A stretch of 64,000 nt of DNA. Origin: Lacibacter sp. H407. GTDB lineage: Bacteria; Bacteroidota; Bacteroidia; Chitinophagales; Chitinophagaceae. Below are positions 17,703-26,555 of this stretch, piece by piece. The notes beneath the pieces are model-generated. The model was not told the origin of the DNA and searched no databases. It saw only the letters and a program-made list of their open reading frames with translations. A program made the translations under genes and the position numbers. Location of the stretch: the NCBI RefSeq assembly GCF_037892605.1, contig NZ_JBBKTU010000001.1:3286001-3350000 (forward strand), given 5' to 3'. How positions within the stretch are numbered: position 1 is the stretch's first letter; each line of letters begins with the position of its first letter.

Positions 17703-18206
17703 GTGTCTATGAAATATGCTTTTCTCCTGTGTGCAATGTTAGGTTTTACAATGATCGCTAACGCTCAATTGAAAACAAAACCCGATTGTGGCGTTATTAC
17801 CGTGGATGTGTACAAAGGCTGGATCAATGAAGCCAAGCCAAATGCTGATCCCGAACAGATCAAAGCCAAACTTCCCTGTTTTACATCGGCTGATAAAGAA
17901 GGCAACGAATCGGGCTGTGGCGGCGGCGTGTATTACGATGACAAAGGCATTTGTTTTTATGTGCAGCGTGATTATGTAGTGATCACCGATGCGTTCAAAG
18001 GAAAATTTACCGTGCCGGTGCTGGGTGTAAAAAGCGACGATCTGTTTGTAAGGTTTGGCAATCCAAAAGCAAAAGATGCAAATTGGGAAGCGTACCAAAT
18101 GGCCTTTGGGATCATGATCGTGTATTACAACATGAAAGGCGTTATCAACAAAGTAATTCTCAGCACCAAATCAACGGATGATATTGATCTGTGTAACATC
18201 AATTAA
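17703..18206 (+). CDS. small secreted four-cysteine protein, paralogue 2
   Basis: A 167-residue copy of the preceding gene: signal peptide ending IANAQ, then the same KPDCG, LPCF, GCGGG and DLC cysteines. It has one additional cysteine (GICFY) where paralogue 1 has Arg. Differences cluster around the SADKEGNESG loop and in the signal peptide, while the YKGWINEAKPN and GNPKAKDANWEAYQ blocks are kept, which suggests selection on the fold. Its function is unknown. It is convergent with the L,D-transpeptidase gene 7 bp away. Confidence 0.75.
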   Translation: MSMKYAFLLCAMLGFTMIANAQLKTKPDCGVITVDVYKGWINEAKPNADPEQIKAKLPCFTSADKEGNESGCGGGVYYDDKGICFYVQRDYVVITDAFKGKFTVPVLGVKSDDLFVRFGNPKAKDANWEAYQMAFGIMIVYYNMKGVINKVILSTKSTDDIDLCNIN

Positions 18207-18213
18207 TTCGTTT

Positions 18214-18852
18214 TTATTTCTGTATCATCACCGGCGTTCCCGCTTTTGCATACCGTGCCAGATCATCAATATGTGTATTCTTCAATGAAATACAACCGTT
18301 GGTCCAGTTGTAAAAACGATCAATAAAATAATCGTTCCCCGGCTCCACGCCATGTATGCCGATGCCATTGCCAATACTTGCAGAGGCGGGAACCAACCCA
18401 TTACTTTTTCTTGCTTTGAATTTCATTGCACTTTCATTGGTAGGATAATCGAGCATCAGCATCTTGCGCCATAACCTATGTTGATTGTTGTAAACAATTT
18501 TAAATGTGCCTTCCGGCGTACGCCGGTCGCCCTGCATAAATTTATCTTCCAACGGTTTTAATCCAAATACAACCGGATAAGTTGCAAGCAATCCTTTACT
18601 GTCGTAAACCCGTAACTGGAAATCAGATTTGTCGATCACGATTCGTACAGTACCCGACACAGCGCCTGCGGGCCTGAAATATTTCTGCATGGTACGGATG
18701 CCTGTTGTACGAACTGTTGTTGAATTGGTACTTGTTTTTTTTGTCACGGTTTTATTGGCCGCAGTATTGTCTGCAGAGCCGGGCGTAACATTGGTTGAAC
18801 AGGATACAACAAATAAGCACAATACGATCTGTGCTGTTGAAACATACTTCAT
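18214..18852 (-). CDS. L,D-transpeptidase (YkuD domain) lipoprotein
   Basis: A 212-residue envelope enzyme. The signal peptide ends in a lipobox (VVSC, Cys18), then comes a Ser/Thr-rich linker to about residue 55. The YkuD domain begins at VRIVIDKSDFQLRVYD and carries the active site HG...TNGCISL: His167 and nucleophile Cys187. The family makes 3-3 peptidoglycan cross-links or attaches proteins to the wall. Lipid anchoring would place it at the periplasmic membrane face. The start is the ATG at 18852. It appears to be transcribed alone. Confidence 0.92.
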   Translation of the reverse strand: MKYVSTAQIVLCLFVVSCSTNVTPGSADNTAANKTVTKKTSTNSTTVRTTGIRTMQKYFRPAGAVSGTVRIVIDKSDFQLRVYDSKGLLATYPVVFGLKPLEDKFMQGDRRTPEGTFKIVYNNQHRLWRKMLMLDYPTNESAMKFKARKSNGLVPASASIGNGIGIHGVEPGNDYFIDRFYNWTNGCISLKNTHIDDLARYAKAGTPVMIQK

Positions 18853-18935
18853 AGCATAATGGGTTTTAACCGGTGGTACAGTTGAAACAATGATTTACAG
18901 CAGCAGAATTTTGGGGATTATCTATCAGCAAAAAC

Positions 18936-18961
18936 GATGCAACAAAATAAGTTATTGCATC
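18936..18961 (-). terminator. hairpin terminator of the bestrophin gene
   Basis: GATGCAA pairs with TTGCATC around an AT-rich loop, with T runs on both sides. It lies about 60 bp beyond the bestrophin stop on the minus strand. Confidence 0.5.
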
Positions 18962-19019
18962 TTTTTTCTGAATGTGGAAAGCTTAACAATTTCTGTGAAA
19001 AACAACGCAGCAAATCTAC

Positions 19020-20003
19020 TTACATCAAAATGTTATTTACCGGTGTAACAGGAGCGGGGAGTTCTGTCTCATCCAGCATTTCCCGCAGATCAATTTCAAT
19101 GGTGCGGCTCAGCGCTGTAATGGGTACATCGTTGGCACTTCCTTCAAACGGATTTTCGGTGGCTTCGCCCACACGCTCCAGGCTCATGAATACCCAGGTA
19201 ACAATGAGACTGAAGGGAATATTCAACCAAACATATACATCGCCCAGCTTCTGAAATTCATTCAATAAACCAAACGGCACAACAAATGTGAACAGACGGA
19301 TAAAAAATAAATTGATGGAAGAGAACTGCCGTGGATAAGGAAAGTTTTTGATACGCTCACACTTTCCCTGTTGCTCATACAAATTCACCAGCATGTTTTC
19401 CATTTCAATATGGTAGAGTGTATCAAGCTGTCCGTTTGCGTGTAATGTTTTTAAATGAGTTGATTGTAATTTGATGAGATGTGTTGCACGGTTTTTTTTC
19501 TGCAGAATGTAATCGGCTTCCTTTTCCGTTACATAAGGTTTCAATTCATCTTCCAGTTTGCTTTGCCATTCGGGTACCACATAAAAACGTTTGTATTCAA
19601 TGTTGTATCGTTTTTGTGTGTTTTCCCAAATTCTTGTTTCACGCAATTGAAAACGCAAGGCAGTAAGCCATGCAATGTGGCGATAAATAAGTGATCGATG
19701 TGCCGTTTCATCGGTTACAAGATCTTTCACCATCATACCCCATGCACGGCTTTGGTTTACAATGGAACCGTAGATCTGTCGTGCTTCCCACACACGGCTG
19801 TAGGTTTGTGTATTGCGGAAACCGGCAATAAAAGCAGCCGCTGTACCGATCATGGCAATAGGCACCCATGGTATGGCAAGCCAATGCCAATCGAGAAATT
19901 GATAGAGAGCAGTAGGTATAGCGGCAATCAAAAAGAGTTTGTAAATTTCGCTGCGTGTCCAATTCAAAAATTCTCTCAGCGAATACTGACGTCCTGCATG
20001 CAT
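19020..20003 (-). CDS. bestrophin family ion channel
   Basis: A 327-residue membrane protein of the bestrophin/UPF0187 (YneE) family. It has two N-terminal membrane helices (about residues 20-65), the FIAGFRNTQTYSRVWEARQIYG segment that matches the family's pore-proximal helix, and a second pair of helices near residues 225-275. Bacterial homologues form pentameric channels selective for cations or chloride. It acts in the inner membrane. The start gives MHAGRQYSLREF. It is probably transcribed alone; the GNAT gene is 63 bp upstream in the same direction. Confidence 0.88.
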   Translation of the reverse strand: MHAGRQYSLREFLNWTRSEIYKLFLIAAIPTALYQFLDWHWLAIPWVPIAMIGTAAAFIAGFRNTQTYSRVWEARQIYGSIVNQSRAWGMMVKDLVTDETAHRSLIYRHIAWLTALRFQLRETRIWENTQKRYNIEYKRFYVVPEWQSKLEDELKPYVTEKEADYILQKKNRATHLIKLQSTHLKTLHANGQLDTLYHIEMENMLVNLYEQQGKCERIKNFPYPRQFSSINLFFIRLFTFVVPFGLLNEFQKLGDVYVWLNIPFSLIVTWVFMSLERVGEATENPFEGSANDVPITALSRTIEIDLREMLDETELPAPVTPVNNILM

Positions 20004-20065
20004 AAATAGCGGTGATTTGAAAACTGAAAATAGGAAGAAATCAATTTCAATTACCTGAAACTAAT

Positions 20066-20602
20066 TCACAGCGGCAGTATCATGTCTTCGTTCAACCCAT
20101 TGTATTGAAAATGCCCGAGTGAGCGAAAGCCGTTCTTATGGTAAAAGCGAACAGCTTTGGTGTTGTCGGTTTGCACACCGCCCCAAAGAATGAGTTGTTT
20201 TACTTGCCTGTTTTTCATTTCATCCACTACATAATTGAACAAGAGTTGACCAACACCTGCACTCTGCCATTCGTCGGTAACAGAAGGTGCGATGGTATAA
20301 CAATCATCATACAAAATGTCTACTCCGTATTGTTGCAAACGTGGATAATCATGATGGAGGTAACCTTTTTTCAACACCGTATAAGCAACAATTGTTTCAG
20401 AGGAAGGGTCAACGGCAACCCATGCTTCATGTTCGTGATGATGGTGAAAGCTCGTTACTTCTTCTGTATTATAAGGATGTGGCTGAAAGCGCCTGACTGT
20501 TGCCGGGCTTAATTGTTGAAGATACAGCAGCAACTGTTCAAGATCATTGCTGTTGAGTTGCCGTAGTGTAACGGGTTTGTTGTGTTTGGTTAAAGCTGTC
20601 AT
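20066..20602 (-). CDS. GNAT family N-acetyltransferase
   Basis: A 178-residue acetyl-CoA-dependent acyltransferase. The core pattern is SAGVGQLLFNYVVDEMK (acetyl-CoA pyrophosphate loop in motif A, slightly degenerate) followed by TKAVRFYHKNGFRSLG (motif B). The N-terminus (VTLRQLNSNDLEQLLLYL) is the usual beta1-alpha1 of the fold. The substrate is not predictable. It lies upstream of the bestrophin gene on the same strand, possibly in one transcript. Confidence 0.87.
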   Translation of the reverse strand: MTALTKHNKPVTLRQLNSNDLEQLLLYLQQLSPATVRRFQPHPYNTEEVTSFHHHHEHEAWVAVDPSSETIVAYTVLKKGYLHHDYPRLQQYGVDILYDDCYTIAPSVTDEWQSAGVGQLLFNYVVDEMKNRQVKQLILWGGVQTDNTKAVRFYHKNGFRSLGHFQYNGLNEDMILPL

Positions 20603-20732
20603 AGTTAAAACGTTATCAGTACTGCACGGGGTCCGGTAAATACGTTTTTGCTAACACTGTTTAGCTGGTACCGATGTTTTCATGGCTAATAATTCAACAA
20701 TTTACGCAATTCTGTTTTGATTAGATTTATTA

Positions 20733-22049
20733 CTAATGAATAATTCTTGTCTCCATATCCTCCAAGGCAACGCCTTTTGTTTCAGGCATCAGAAAACGTA
20801 CATACAGCAATTGCAAAACCATCATCACACAAAAGAAAAGAAAAATAGGAGCGCCACCATATTTCCCTGCAAACCAGGGGAAGGCATTTGCAATAATGGC
20901 TGCAAACACCCAATGTGTAAGACTGCCGAACGATTGGCCGCTTGCCCGCACTTCATTGGGAAATATTTCTGAAATAAATACCCAGATCACCGCACCTTGC
21001 CCCACAGCATGCGCCGCAATGAACATGAACACAAAAAATTGCATACCGGTGTACTGATCGGTGTAAAATGCATACGCCATTAATCCTAATGAAATAATGT
21101 AACCAACAGAGCCGATGTACATCAGCATTTTTCTTCCAAAGCGATCAATGAGTGAAAGACCGATCATGGTGAAAATTAAATTCACCAAACCAATACCGGT
21201 TGATGAAAGCAGTGCAGATGATGTGCCCAGCCCGGTCATTTCAAATACACGTGGTGCATAATAAATAATAGCGTTGATACCCGATGCCTGATTGAAGAAT
21301 GCCAACAGAAACGCAAGTAAGATGGGCCAGCGGAATTGTTTGGAAAAGAAATTTGTTTTTGTTTTTCGTTCGCTGTGTTTTGATTCAATGATGGCTTGTA
21401 ATGTTTGCTCTGCAGTTGATGGATCAATTAGATCTAATACATCCTTTGCTTTTGTATGATCGCCTTTGTGCAATACCAGCCAACGTGGGCTTTCAGAAAT
21501 CAATAATGTAAGTATTGTAAAGATGAGTGAAGGGATGGCTACAATGCCCAGCATCCATCGCCAGTCATCTTCACCAGTGGCACCCAACAAATAATTTGAT
21601 ACATACGCAATGAGAATACCAAACACAATGTTGAATTGAAACAGCGCAACTAAAAAACCTCTTTTCTTTGGCGGCGCAATTTCTGAAATGTATAACGGCG
21701 ATACAACCGATGATGCACCAATGCTGAAACCACCAAGTACACGAAAGAGCATGAACACATATACATCCTGCGCCATAGCCGAACCAAGCGATGATACAAG
21801 AAACAGCAATCCGATCCAGAACAGGGAGCGTTTACGACCGAATTTATCGGCAATCATACCGCCGAACAAAGCGCCGATGACAGTTCCGTACAAGGCAGTG
21901 GCAATGGCCAACCCATGCATGGCATCGCTGAGTTGCCATAGCTGCTGAATTTTTTGTTCAGCACCGGAAATAACAGCTACATCTAACCCAAATAAGAAAC
22001 CGCTCAACGCAACCGTAAGCGACCAGAGCAATAATTTGTTTGTTTGCAT
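20733..22049 (-). CDS. sugar porter family MFS transporter (XylE-like)
   Basis: A 438-residue twelve-helix carrier with the sugar-porter signatures in order: GLDVAVISGA in helix 1, GGMIADKFGRKRSLF in loop 2-3, SESPRWL before the central loop, FNQASGINAIIYYAP in helix 7, DRFGRKML in loop 8-9 and MPETKG at the C-terminal end. These match proton-coupled hexose or pentose importers such as XylE. It acts in the inner membrane. No sugar-metabolism gene is adjacent, so the sugar is unknown. Confidence 0.93.
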   Translation of the reverse strand: MQTNKLLLWSLTVALSGFLFGLDVAVISGAEQKIQQLWQLSDAMHGLAIATALYGTVIGALFGGMIADKFGRKRSLFWIGLLFLVSSLGSAMAQDVYVFMLFRVLGGFSIGASSVVSPLYISEIAPPKKRGFLVALFQFNIVFGILIAYVSNYLLGATGEDDWRWMLGIVAIPSLIFTILTLLISESPRWLVLHKGDHTKAKDVLDLIDPSTAEQTLQAIIESKHSERKTKTNFFSKQFRWPILLAFLLAFFNQASGINAIIYYAPRVFEMTGLGTSSALLSSTGIGLVNLIFTMIGLSLIDRFGRKMLMYIGSVGYIISLGLMAYAFYTDQYTGMQFFVFMFIAAHAVGQGAVIWVFISEIFPNEVRASGQSFGSLTHWVFAAIIANAFPWFAGKYGGAPIFLFFCVMMVLQLLYVRFLMPETKGVALEDMETRIIH

Positions 22050-22178
22050 AACAATCGTGGTTTAGGCAAGGTGTACTTCCAACGATTACTGTGAAAATAA
22101 ACTTTCTGTACTATGTTGAAGCGTCGTGCAATTATGCAAACGTTTGATGTTTGAATATTCTAAAAAATATGGTTGATG

Positions 22179-22400
22179 TTATTCCTCTTCTGCTTTCGGT
22201 TTTCCATGGTTGCGCCATTTAAGGAAATAGTTAATGGAATTGATGCTGAAAAGGATACTTAAAAGAATGCGTGTGAATAAACGCATGCGGTCTGTTTGTG
22301 TCAGTTCATTCCAATTCATGGCAACATCAACAATTAAATAGATTACAAGTGCCAGCATAAAAATGCTAAAGATCAGATGAGATTTTTTTGATTTAAACAT
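22179..22400 (-). CDS. small two-helix membrane protein, unknown
   Basis: A 73-residue protein with two membrane segments (HLIFSIFMLALVIYLIVDVAM and LFTRILLSILFSINSINYFL) and a charged C-terminus (KPKAEEE). The internal ATG at 22400 is chosen because the frame upstream of it is polar and lies in an A-run. I do not recognise the family. It lies 56 bp downstream of the maleylpyruvate isomerase-like gene on the same strand and may be co-transcribed. Confidence 0.6.
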   Translation of the reverse strand: MFKSKKSHLIFSIFMLALVIYLIVDVAMNWNELTQTDRMRLFTRILLSILFSINSINYFLKWRNHGKPKAEEE

Positions 22401-22456
22401 ACTCCGGTTGTGGTAAGTTTTAAAAAAAAAGTTATTCCTGTTGTTGTACAATTTGT

Positions 22457-23293
22457 TTACGCCATCACCGCCACCATCTTCAACGCCTGTTCAGCCAATG
22501 GTTTGTTTCCTTTCATTTCAACTTTATCAACTACCTGTTCGGGTTTCCAGCTTTTCGAAAATAATTTCCATGCAGTATCGGGATCGATCGCTACATGTGC
22601 ATCCGGCTCAAGATTGATTTTTTTATTCAACAGCCAGCCGTTTTCTGTTTTTACAATATTCCATTGTCCGCCAATATCTGTGAGCACTTCAATTGATACA
22701 ACTGTTCCAAATGCTGCATGTACATCACGGAATGTATGCGGAAGTGCACGCATAAAAACATCAAGGAAGGGATGATAAAATTCTTTCGTCATGATTCCCT
22801 GTTTCCCAACCGCATCTCTGATTTGTTGCTGGTGTAAAAATTTTTCGGTGTATTCTCTTGCAATGTGAAACCAGTTTTGTGATGTTTCTTCACCGGCCCA
22901 TGCAACAGAAAACACTGCTTTACCAAGTGGATCTAATGTTTGAAGGTGTTCATAATATTCCTGTCCGGTTGTTTCCAACAGTTGAATTAACAGTTGCGGA
23001 CTTAATCGTTTTGTTGCAGTGGTCCAGGAAAGGTTTAGCTGATTCAGAAAATCTATCAGGTCTTGATACGAATGAATGTTTTCTGCTTTTTCTCCGAAAT
23101 AACCATCTCTTGATGTTGACAATGCCCGGAGGTTTCCATCCAGTAAATGAGATGCAACATCTTTTACCTTCCAAAGTTTGGCAACTGTTGGAGCGTTCCA
23201 TTCTTCTGCTGTAAGAGAGCGTAACAGTTCCATCAGCTTTTTATCCAGTAACGGAAAGAGCGGCAAGGTATTTATTTGTAATTCGTCGTTCAT
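22457..23293 (-). CDS. DinB-fold protein with maleylpyruvate isomerase N-terminal domain
   Basis: A 278-residue protein. The N-terminal half is a four-helix bundle of the DinB/mycothiol-dependent isomerase type: metal-ligand candidates are the His in DVASHLLDGN and the two in WFHIAREYTEKFLHQQQ. The C-terminal half (about residues 185-270) resembles the SCP2-like domain often fused to it. Members bind a divalent metal and act in thiol-dependent isomerase or detoxification reactions, but this organism is not expected to make mycothiol, so the substrate is unknown. It is a cytoplasmic protein. Confidence 0.8.
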   Translation of the reverse strand: MNDELQINTLPLFPLLDKKLMELLRSLTAEEWNAPTVAKLWKVKDVASHLLDGNLRALSTSRDGYFGEKAENIHSYQDLIDFLNQLNLSWTTATKRLSPQLLIQLLETTGQEYYEHLQTLDPLGKAVFSVAWAGEETSQNWFHIAREYTEKFLHQQQIRDAVGKQGIMTKEFYHPFLDVFMRALPHTFRDVHAAFGTVVSIEVLTDIGGQWNIVKTENGWLLNKKINLEPDAHVAIDPDTAWKLFSKSWKPEQVVDKVEMKGNKPLAEQALKMVAVMA

Positions 23294-23452
23294 TTTTCTG
23301 TTGTGGTTTGAAGTTGATGCACTACGCTAAATTATCCGCCACATGTGATATCTCCAAACTTTATCCCTGCCCGAATTATACGACAGTTCGCTGATAAGCC
23401 GCCGGGGTTGTTCAGCAGTTCAATAAATCTGTACGAAGTTTAACGAAGACTG

Positions 23453-23866
23453 TCAGTTCACCACTTTAATATAGCCATAACCTTCTGCCTGCTTCTTCAC
23501 GAGTTCATAAATACCATCGGGAACGGTTTGTACACCGGGCAGCAGATCCGCTTTGTTGATGTTGTGTACTTTCATCGCTACTTCACAAACACTGAAGGTT
23601 GCTTTTTTTTCTGCGATGATCTTTTGCAAACCATCGGCCACTGATGATTTTTCTTTGGTGACCATGCTCAGCGATTTGCCGTAAAATACCACCACTACTT
23701 TTGCATCGGGATCAGCTTCTGTTATTGCATTGATCCAACGTACAACCCTTGCATGTACATCCGCATCAGCCGTGGTGATATCAAAAACTACGTTGTAGGG
23801 TTTGTTTTGAGCACACAGTTGAGCTGTGGCGATACACAGCAGCAGAAGCATCAGTAACTTTTTCAT
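23453..23866 (-). CDS. periplasmic DsrE-family protein
   Basis: A 137-residue protein with a signal peptide (MKKLLMLLLLCIATAQLCAQ, cleaved near residue 20). The rest follows the DsrE/YchN fold pattern: NVVFDIT, VVRWINAI, KVVVVFYGKSL and CEVAMK with a single cysteine at the position often used in sulfur transfer. Exported DsrE-like proteins are common in Bacteroidota and their role is unclear. The start at 23866 is chosen because the signal peptide begins there; the longer open frame upstream is non-coding in character. Confidence 0.8.
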   Translation of the reverse strand: MKKLLMLLLLCIATAQLCAQNKPYNVVFDITTADADVHARVVRWINAITEADPDAKVVVVFYGKSLSMVTKEKSSVADGLQKIIAEKKATFSVCEVAMKVHNINKADLLPGVQTVPDGIYELVKKQAEGYGYIKVVN

Positions 23867-24156
23867 GACCTGTTGTTTTAGGATGCAGAAGATACGCAAT
23901 CCTGCAGGCGATGTCAAGGTGGAGCAAAAATTTGCATGGCAAATGAAAACCGGAAGATTGTATCGCAGTTGCGGCTTGTTCGCCAATATGTTACCACAAC
24001 CGGATGTTGCACAAAAAGTTGCATTGATTTTGCTGTAATTTTTGATGCAACAAAGCAAAGCAAAAAAGAAGTTTTTAAATTCTGCAAGTTGCGGCTTTGA
24101 ATGTCGTCTCTAGATGGTAATTTTCAATACTTCTTTAAACATTAAAACAACTTGTC

Positions 24157-24498
24157 ATGAAAATTTTATTCAGCCTCTTATTGATTGTGGGATGCGTTAC
24201 CGCCAGCTTTGCACAAACCGGAATTGATGGTAACTGGAAAGGAAGCCGTGAAACACCCAACGGTGTTATTGAAATTACCTACAGCTTTAAAGTGGAAGGA
24301 AATGTATTAAAAGGTACCTGGAAAACACAGTTTGGCGAACGTGAACTGGAAGAAGGAAAAGTGGACGGCAAGAAATTTTCGTTTTCTGTTTCGTTCAACG
24401 AAATGAAAATTGAAAATACCGGCGAGTTGGTGAGTGAGAATGAAATTGTGCTGAAAAGTACAAGAGGAGAGATGAAGCTGGCAAGGGTGAAACCTTGA
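24157..24498 (+). CDS. small secreted beta-rich protein, unknown
   Basis: A 113-residue protein with a signal peptide (MKILFSLLLIVGCVTASFAQ). The mature part alternates short strands (GNWKGSRETPNGVIEITYSF, NVLKGTWKTQFG, GKKFSFSVSF, NTGELVSENEIVL) and looks like a small lipocalin-like barrel. I do not recognise a family and give no function. It is a single gene, ending at a good terminator 32 bp downstream, and is the last ordinary gene before the AT-rich cassette array. Confidence 0.7.
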   Translation: MKILFSLLLIVGCVTASFAQTGIDGNWKGSRETPNGVIEITYSFKVEGNVLKGTWKTQFGERELEEGKVDGKKFSFSVSFNEMKIENTGELVSENEIVLKSTRGEMKLARVKP

Positions 24499-24530
24499 GT
24501 TTAACGGAATGAATCAATTGCTTCTTTGCA

Positions 24531-24562
24531 GGCGGGTCTTTGAAAAGAGACTCGCCTTTTTT
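24531..24562 (+). terminator. hairpin terminator
   Basis: GGCGGGTCTTT pairs with AGAGACTCGCC (eleven pairs, two of them G-T) and is followed by TTTTTT. It serves the small secreted protein gene ending at 24498. Confidence 0.8.
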
Positions 24563-24663
24563 ATTGAGCGTCTGTTTCGATGATCGGCGATAAAAAAGGA
24601 GAAACATAGAAGTGAAGTTTCAGCAGTAAATCCTTGATTTCGTTGTTGGTGAAAAACACACAA

Positions 24664-24710
24664 CAACGGCTATGGTGCATTTAATTCGCTGGGATACCAA
24701 CAGCGGCAAA
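24664..24710 (-). repeat. degenerate attC-like site G (array end)
   Basis: On the minus strand GCCGCTGTTGG (relic of the expected GCCGCTAAC) is followed 26 bp later by CCATAGCCG/TTGTTGTG, which has the CG/TT end seen in the other sites. The arms are mostly lost. It marks the 3' end of the array. Confidence 0.4.
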
Positions 24711-24738
24711 GGCTGATGATTAACTATATTCAATCGTA

Positions 24739-25029
24739 TTAACCAATACTGAGTTCAAACCCGTTAATAGCCCAAATAATTACCAACACAAATATTACCA
24801 AGGATTCCCAAATCCACACTGTTTTCATCTTTGGTTTCAGATTTTTGATAACATTTTGTTCAATTAGTAAAGCGACTAAAATGCAAATTGCAAATATCAA
24901 AGCAATAAGGCCTCCTAATGAATTACCTCCTTGATTATCGATAAACAAACCATTAATAGTCACAACAATGGAAAGGGCAAAAAGAATTGCTAGTAAAATT
25001 GAGATTGGTGTAAAGATTAATTTTCTCAT
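24739..25029 (-). CDS. cassette G: small membrane protein, unknown
   Basis: A 96-residue protein with three hydrophobic segments: PISILLAILFALSIVVTI, GGLIALIFAICILVALLI and IWESLVIFVLVIIWAI. No family is recognised. Its cassette begins at CG/TTAGCGGC about 40 bp upstream of the start codon (site F). The site after its stop is degenerate, so it is probably the oldest or a decayed end cassette. Confidence 0.6.
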   Translation of the reverse strand: MRKLIFTPISILLAILFALSIVVTINGLFIDNQGGNSLGGLIALIFAICILVALLIEQNVIKNLKPKMKTVWIWESLVIFVLVIIWAINGFELSIG

Positions 25030-25061
25030 GGATAATAAAAATTGAAAGCCGGCTATTAATT

Positions 25062-25261
25062 GCCGCTAACGTTGACGGCTTGCTGCTGTGCTGGAATTCA
25101 TTGATTATCCAGCCCGGTACCGCAGCCGATTTGAAAAAGTGAAGTTGAAGTCATGAACTTAAGATGAAAATTGAACATTAAGCCGAAACCAAAGCTGATA
25201 GCGATTTACAGCCGATTGTTACTACGTCAGCCAGCATAGCAGCAAACCGATTGTTAGCCGC
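25062..25261 (-). repeat. attC-like site F
   Basis: The arms 25062-25094 and 25231-25261 pair as GCCGCTAACGTTGACGG... with GCGGCTAACAATCGG... (both then TTGCTGCT.TGCTGG), with two bulged bases on one side. The minus-strand order is GGCTAAC (after the gene F stop) ... CAACG/TTAGCGG (start of cassette G). Confidence 0.65.
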
Positions 25262-25265
25262 TTTT

Positions 25266-25736
25266 TTAGGTCGAACTATCCTCAACAGCGACAAAAAGCC
25301 ATTTGCCATTTCTTTTCTCAAAAAGATAGTCAACTATAATCCCATTGTCAATTCCACGTATTTGAATTACCACTGCTTTCTGGCTTTTGTCTAAAATAAT
25401 CTTCTGTGTCCATTTGTCACTATTACTAACAGATTTGTTTTTTCGAAAATCCATCATCTCAAAGTCAGAACGATGCTTATAAAGTATAGTATCCTTATCG
25501 TTTTCAAGGTCATACTGTTTGATTTTTAAAGGAAATAGTGTTCTGCTACGTTGAAATGCTGTGCCCTTACTAAAATTGTCAATAAATAAATTGAAGTCAA
25601 CTTCGACCTTATCAGTCGTCGCTGGTTGATTAACTGTTTCTTCATTGATTCGACCAGTTTCAGTCATGTGGTTGTCGTCTGCACAAGAGTATAAGACAAT
25701 GAGTGCTAGAAGTACTGGGAAATTTCGAATGAGCAT
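25266..25736 (-). CDS. cassette F: lipoprotein, unknown
   Basis: A 156-residue protein with a lipoprotein signal (lipobox LYSC, Cys18). The rest is polar and ends in a beta-rich half (KAVVIQIRGIDNGIIVDYLFEKRNGKWLFVAVED) that resembles NTF2-like or DUF4348-type fold endings, where a folded strand pair closes a small cone. No family can be named with confidence. Its upstream site (E) has lost one arm, so genes E and F now share one unit. The stop lies 4 bp from the site F R-box. Confidence 0.65.
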   Translation of the reverse strand: MLIRNFPVLLALIVLYSCADDNHMTETGRINEETVNQPATTDKVEVDFNLFIDNFSKGTAFQRSRTLFPLKIKQYDLENDKDTILYKHRSDFEMMDFRKNKSVSNSDKWTQKIILDKSQKAVVIQIRGIDNGIIVDYLFEKRNGKWLFVAVEDSST

Positions 25737-25825
25737 AGTCTAAATATTGGGGTGAATGTGGCTAAAATTAAGCTATGATTTTGTCAAACTTTTTTTCTTG
25801 TCACAAGTTCTGCTGAGGTCAAATT

Positions 25826-25847
25826 GCGGCAAGCCGATGTTAGCCGC
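25826..25847 (-). repeat. truncated attC-like site E
   Basis: The minus strand has GCGGCTAACATCGGCTTGCCGC, the left arm only. The TAA stop of gene E lies inside CTAAC. The matching right arm with CG/TT is missing before gene F. Confidence 0.5.
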
Positions 25848-26340
25848 TTTGCTTTGGTAATTTAATAACTCTGATGTTCGTATATATTCTTGGTCTGCTA
25901 TTGTAAAGTGTAAAAAGTTCCTTTCCGTAAAACGTCACCGGCCATGATGTCAGCTCATTTGAAACATGTTTATAAAGCAGTTCGGTCGCTTTACGGTCAA
26001 TCGTTAGTACTACAGGAAATACGATACAATATTCGAGATAGTCTGCAATTGATGCGTCCAATGCTTCGTTCTTTATCGTATCCGGTGTGGCAATCTTCAA
26101 CAAATCCCAAAACAATGCTGCCTGCGAAAATTGTCCTGCAGTGTCAAGTCTCGCATGTTGGAGATTATGTTTTAAGTCCTTTGTCGAGTCGATTTCTGCA
26201 GAAAAAAATAAATCAAAAGATTGATGTGTCCTCCAAGGAGAAAAGAGTACATAGCCAGTTACTGTAGAACTTTCTTGTCCCCAAACAGTCTCGGTAGTGA
26301 TAAAAAAAACAAGAGCAAATATGGTTTTAGTGAGTCTCAT
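25840..26340 (-). CDS. cassette E: secreted protein, unknown
   Basis: A 166-residue protein with a signal peptide (MRLTKTIFALVFFITTETVWGQ). The start at 26340 sits only 15 bases after the cassette boundary CG/TTAGCCGC; the frame could open upstream but would then read through the recombination-site arm. The mature part has no recognised motif (FSAEIDSTKDLKHNLQ, YLEYCIVFPVVLTIDRK). The TAA stop is embedded in the R-box (GGCTAAC), as is common in tightly packed integron cassettes. Confidence 0.6.
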   Translation of the reverse strand: MRLTKTIFALVFFITTETVWGQESSTVTGYVLFSPWRTHQSFDLFFSAEIDSTKDLKHNLQHARLDTAGQFSQAALFWDLLKIATPDTIKNEALDASIADYLEYCIVFPVVLTIDRKATELLYKHVSNELTSWPVTFYGKELFTLYNSRPRIYTNIRVIKLPKQSG

Positions 26341-26346
26341 GTCATT

Positions 26347-26550
26347 GCGGCTAACGTTCAGGGCTTGGCGATGTTGGGGCATTTGCGTTTCGTCACGCCT
26401 GAACTGAAGCCAAATATAGTTACTGTTGTTTATAGTGTTTACAAATGTTGAGGCGAGTTCTGTCGAGCCCGTGACGAAAGGAAAATAGAATTACAAAGGC
26501 TGATGCTGCGTTCAGTCAAGCCCCAATATTGCCAAACCTTTTGTTGTGCG
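26347..26550 (-). repeat. attC-like site D
   Basis: The arms 26347-26380 and 26520-26550 pair over TTGGCGATGTTGGGGC / GCCCCAATATTGCCAA, with an extra-helical stretch near the ends. An inner pair, TTTCGTCACG / CGTGACGAAA, extends the fold. Minus-strand order: CGCACAAC (after gene D) ... GAACG/TTAGCCGC (start of cassette E). Confidence 0.7.
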
Positions 26551-26555
26551 TAGTA

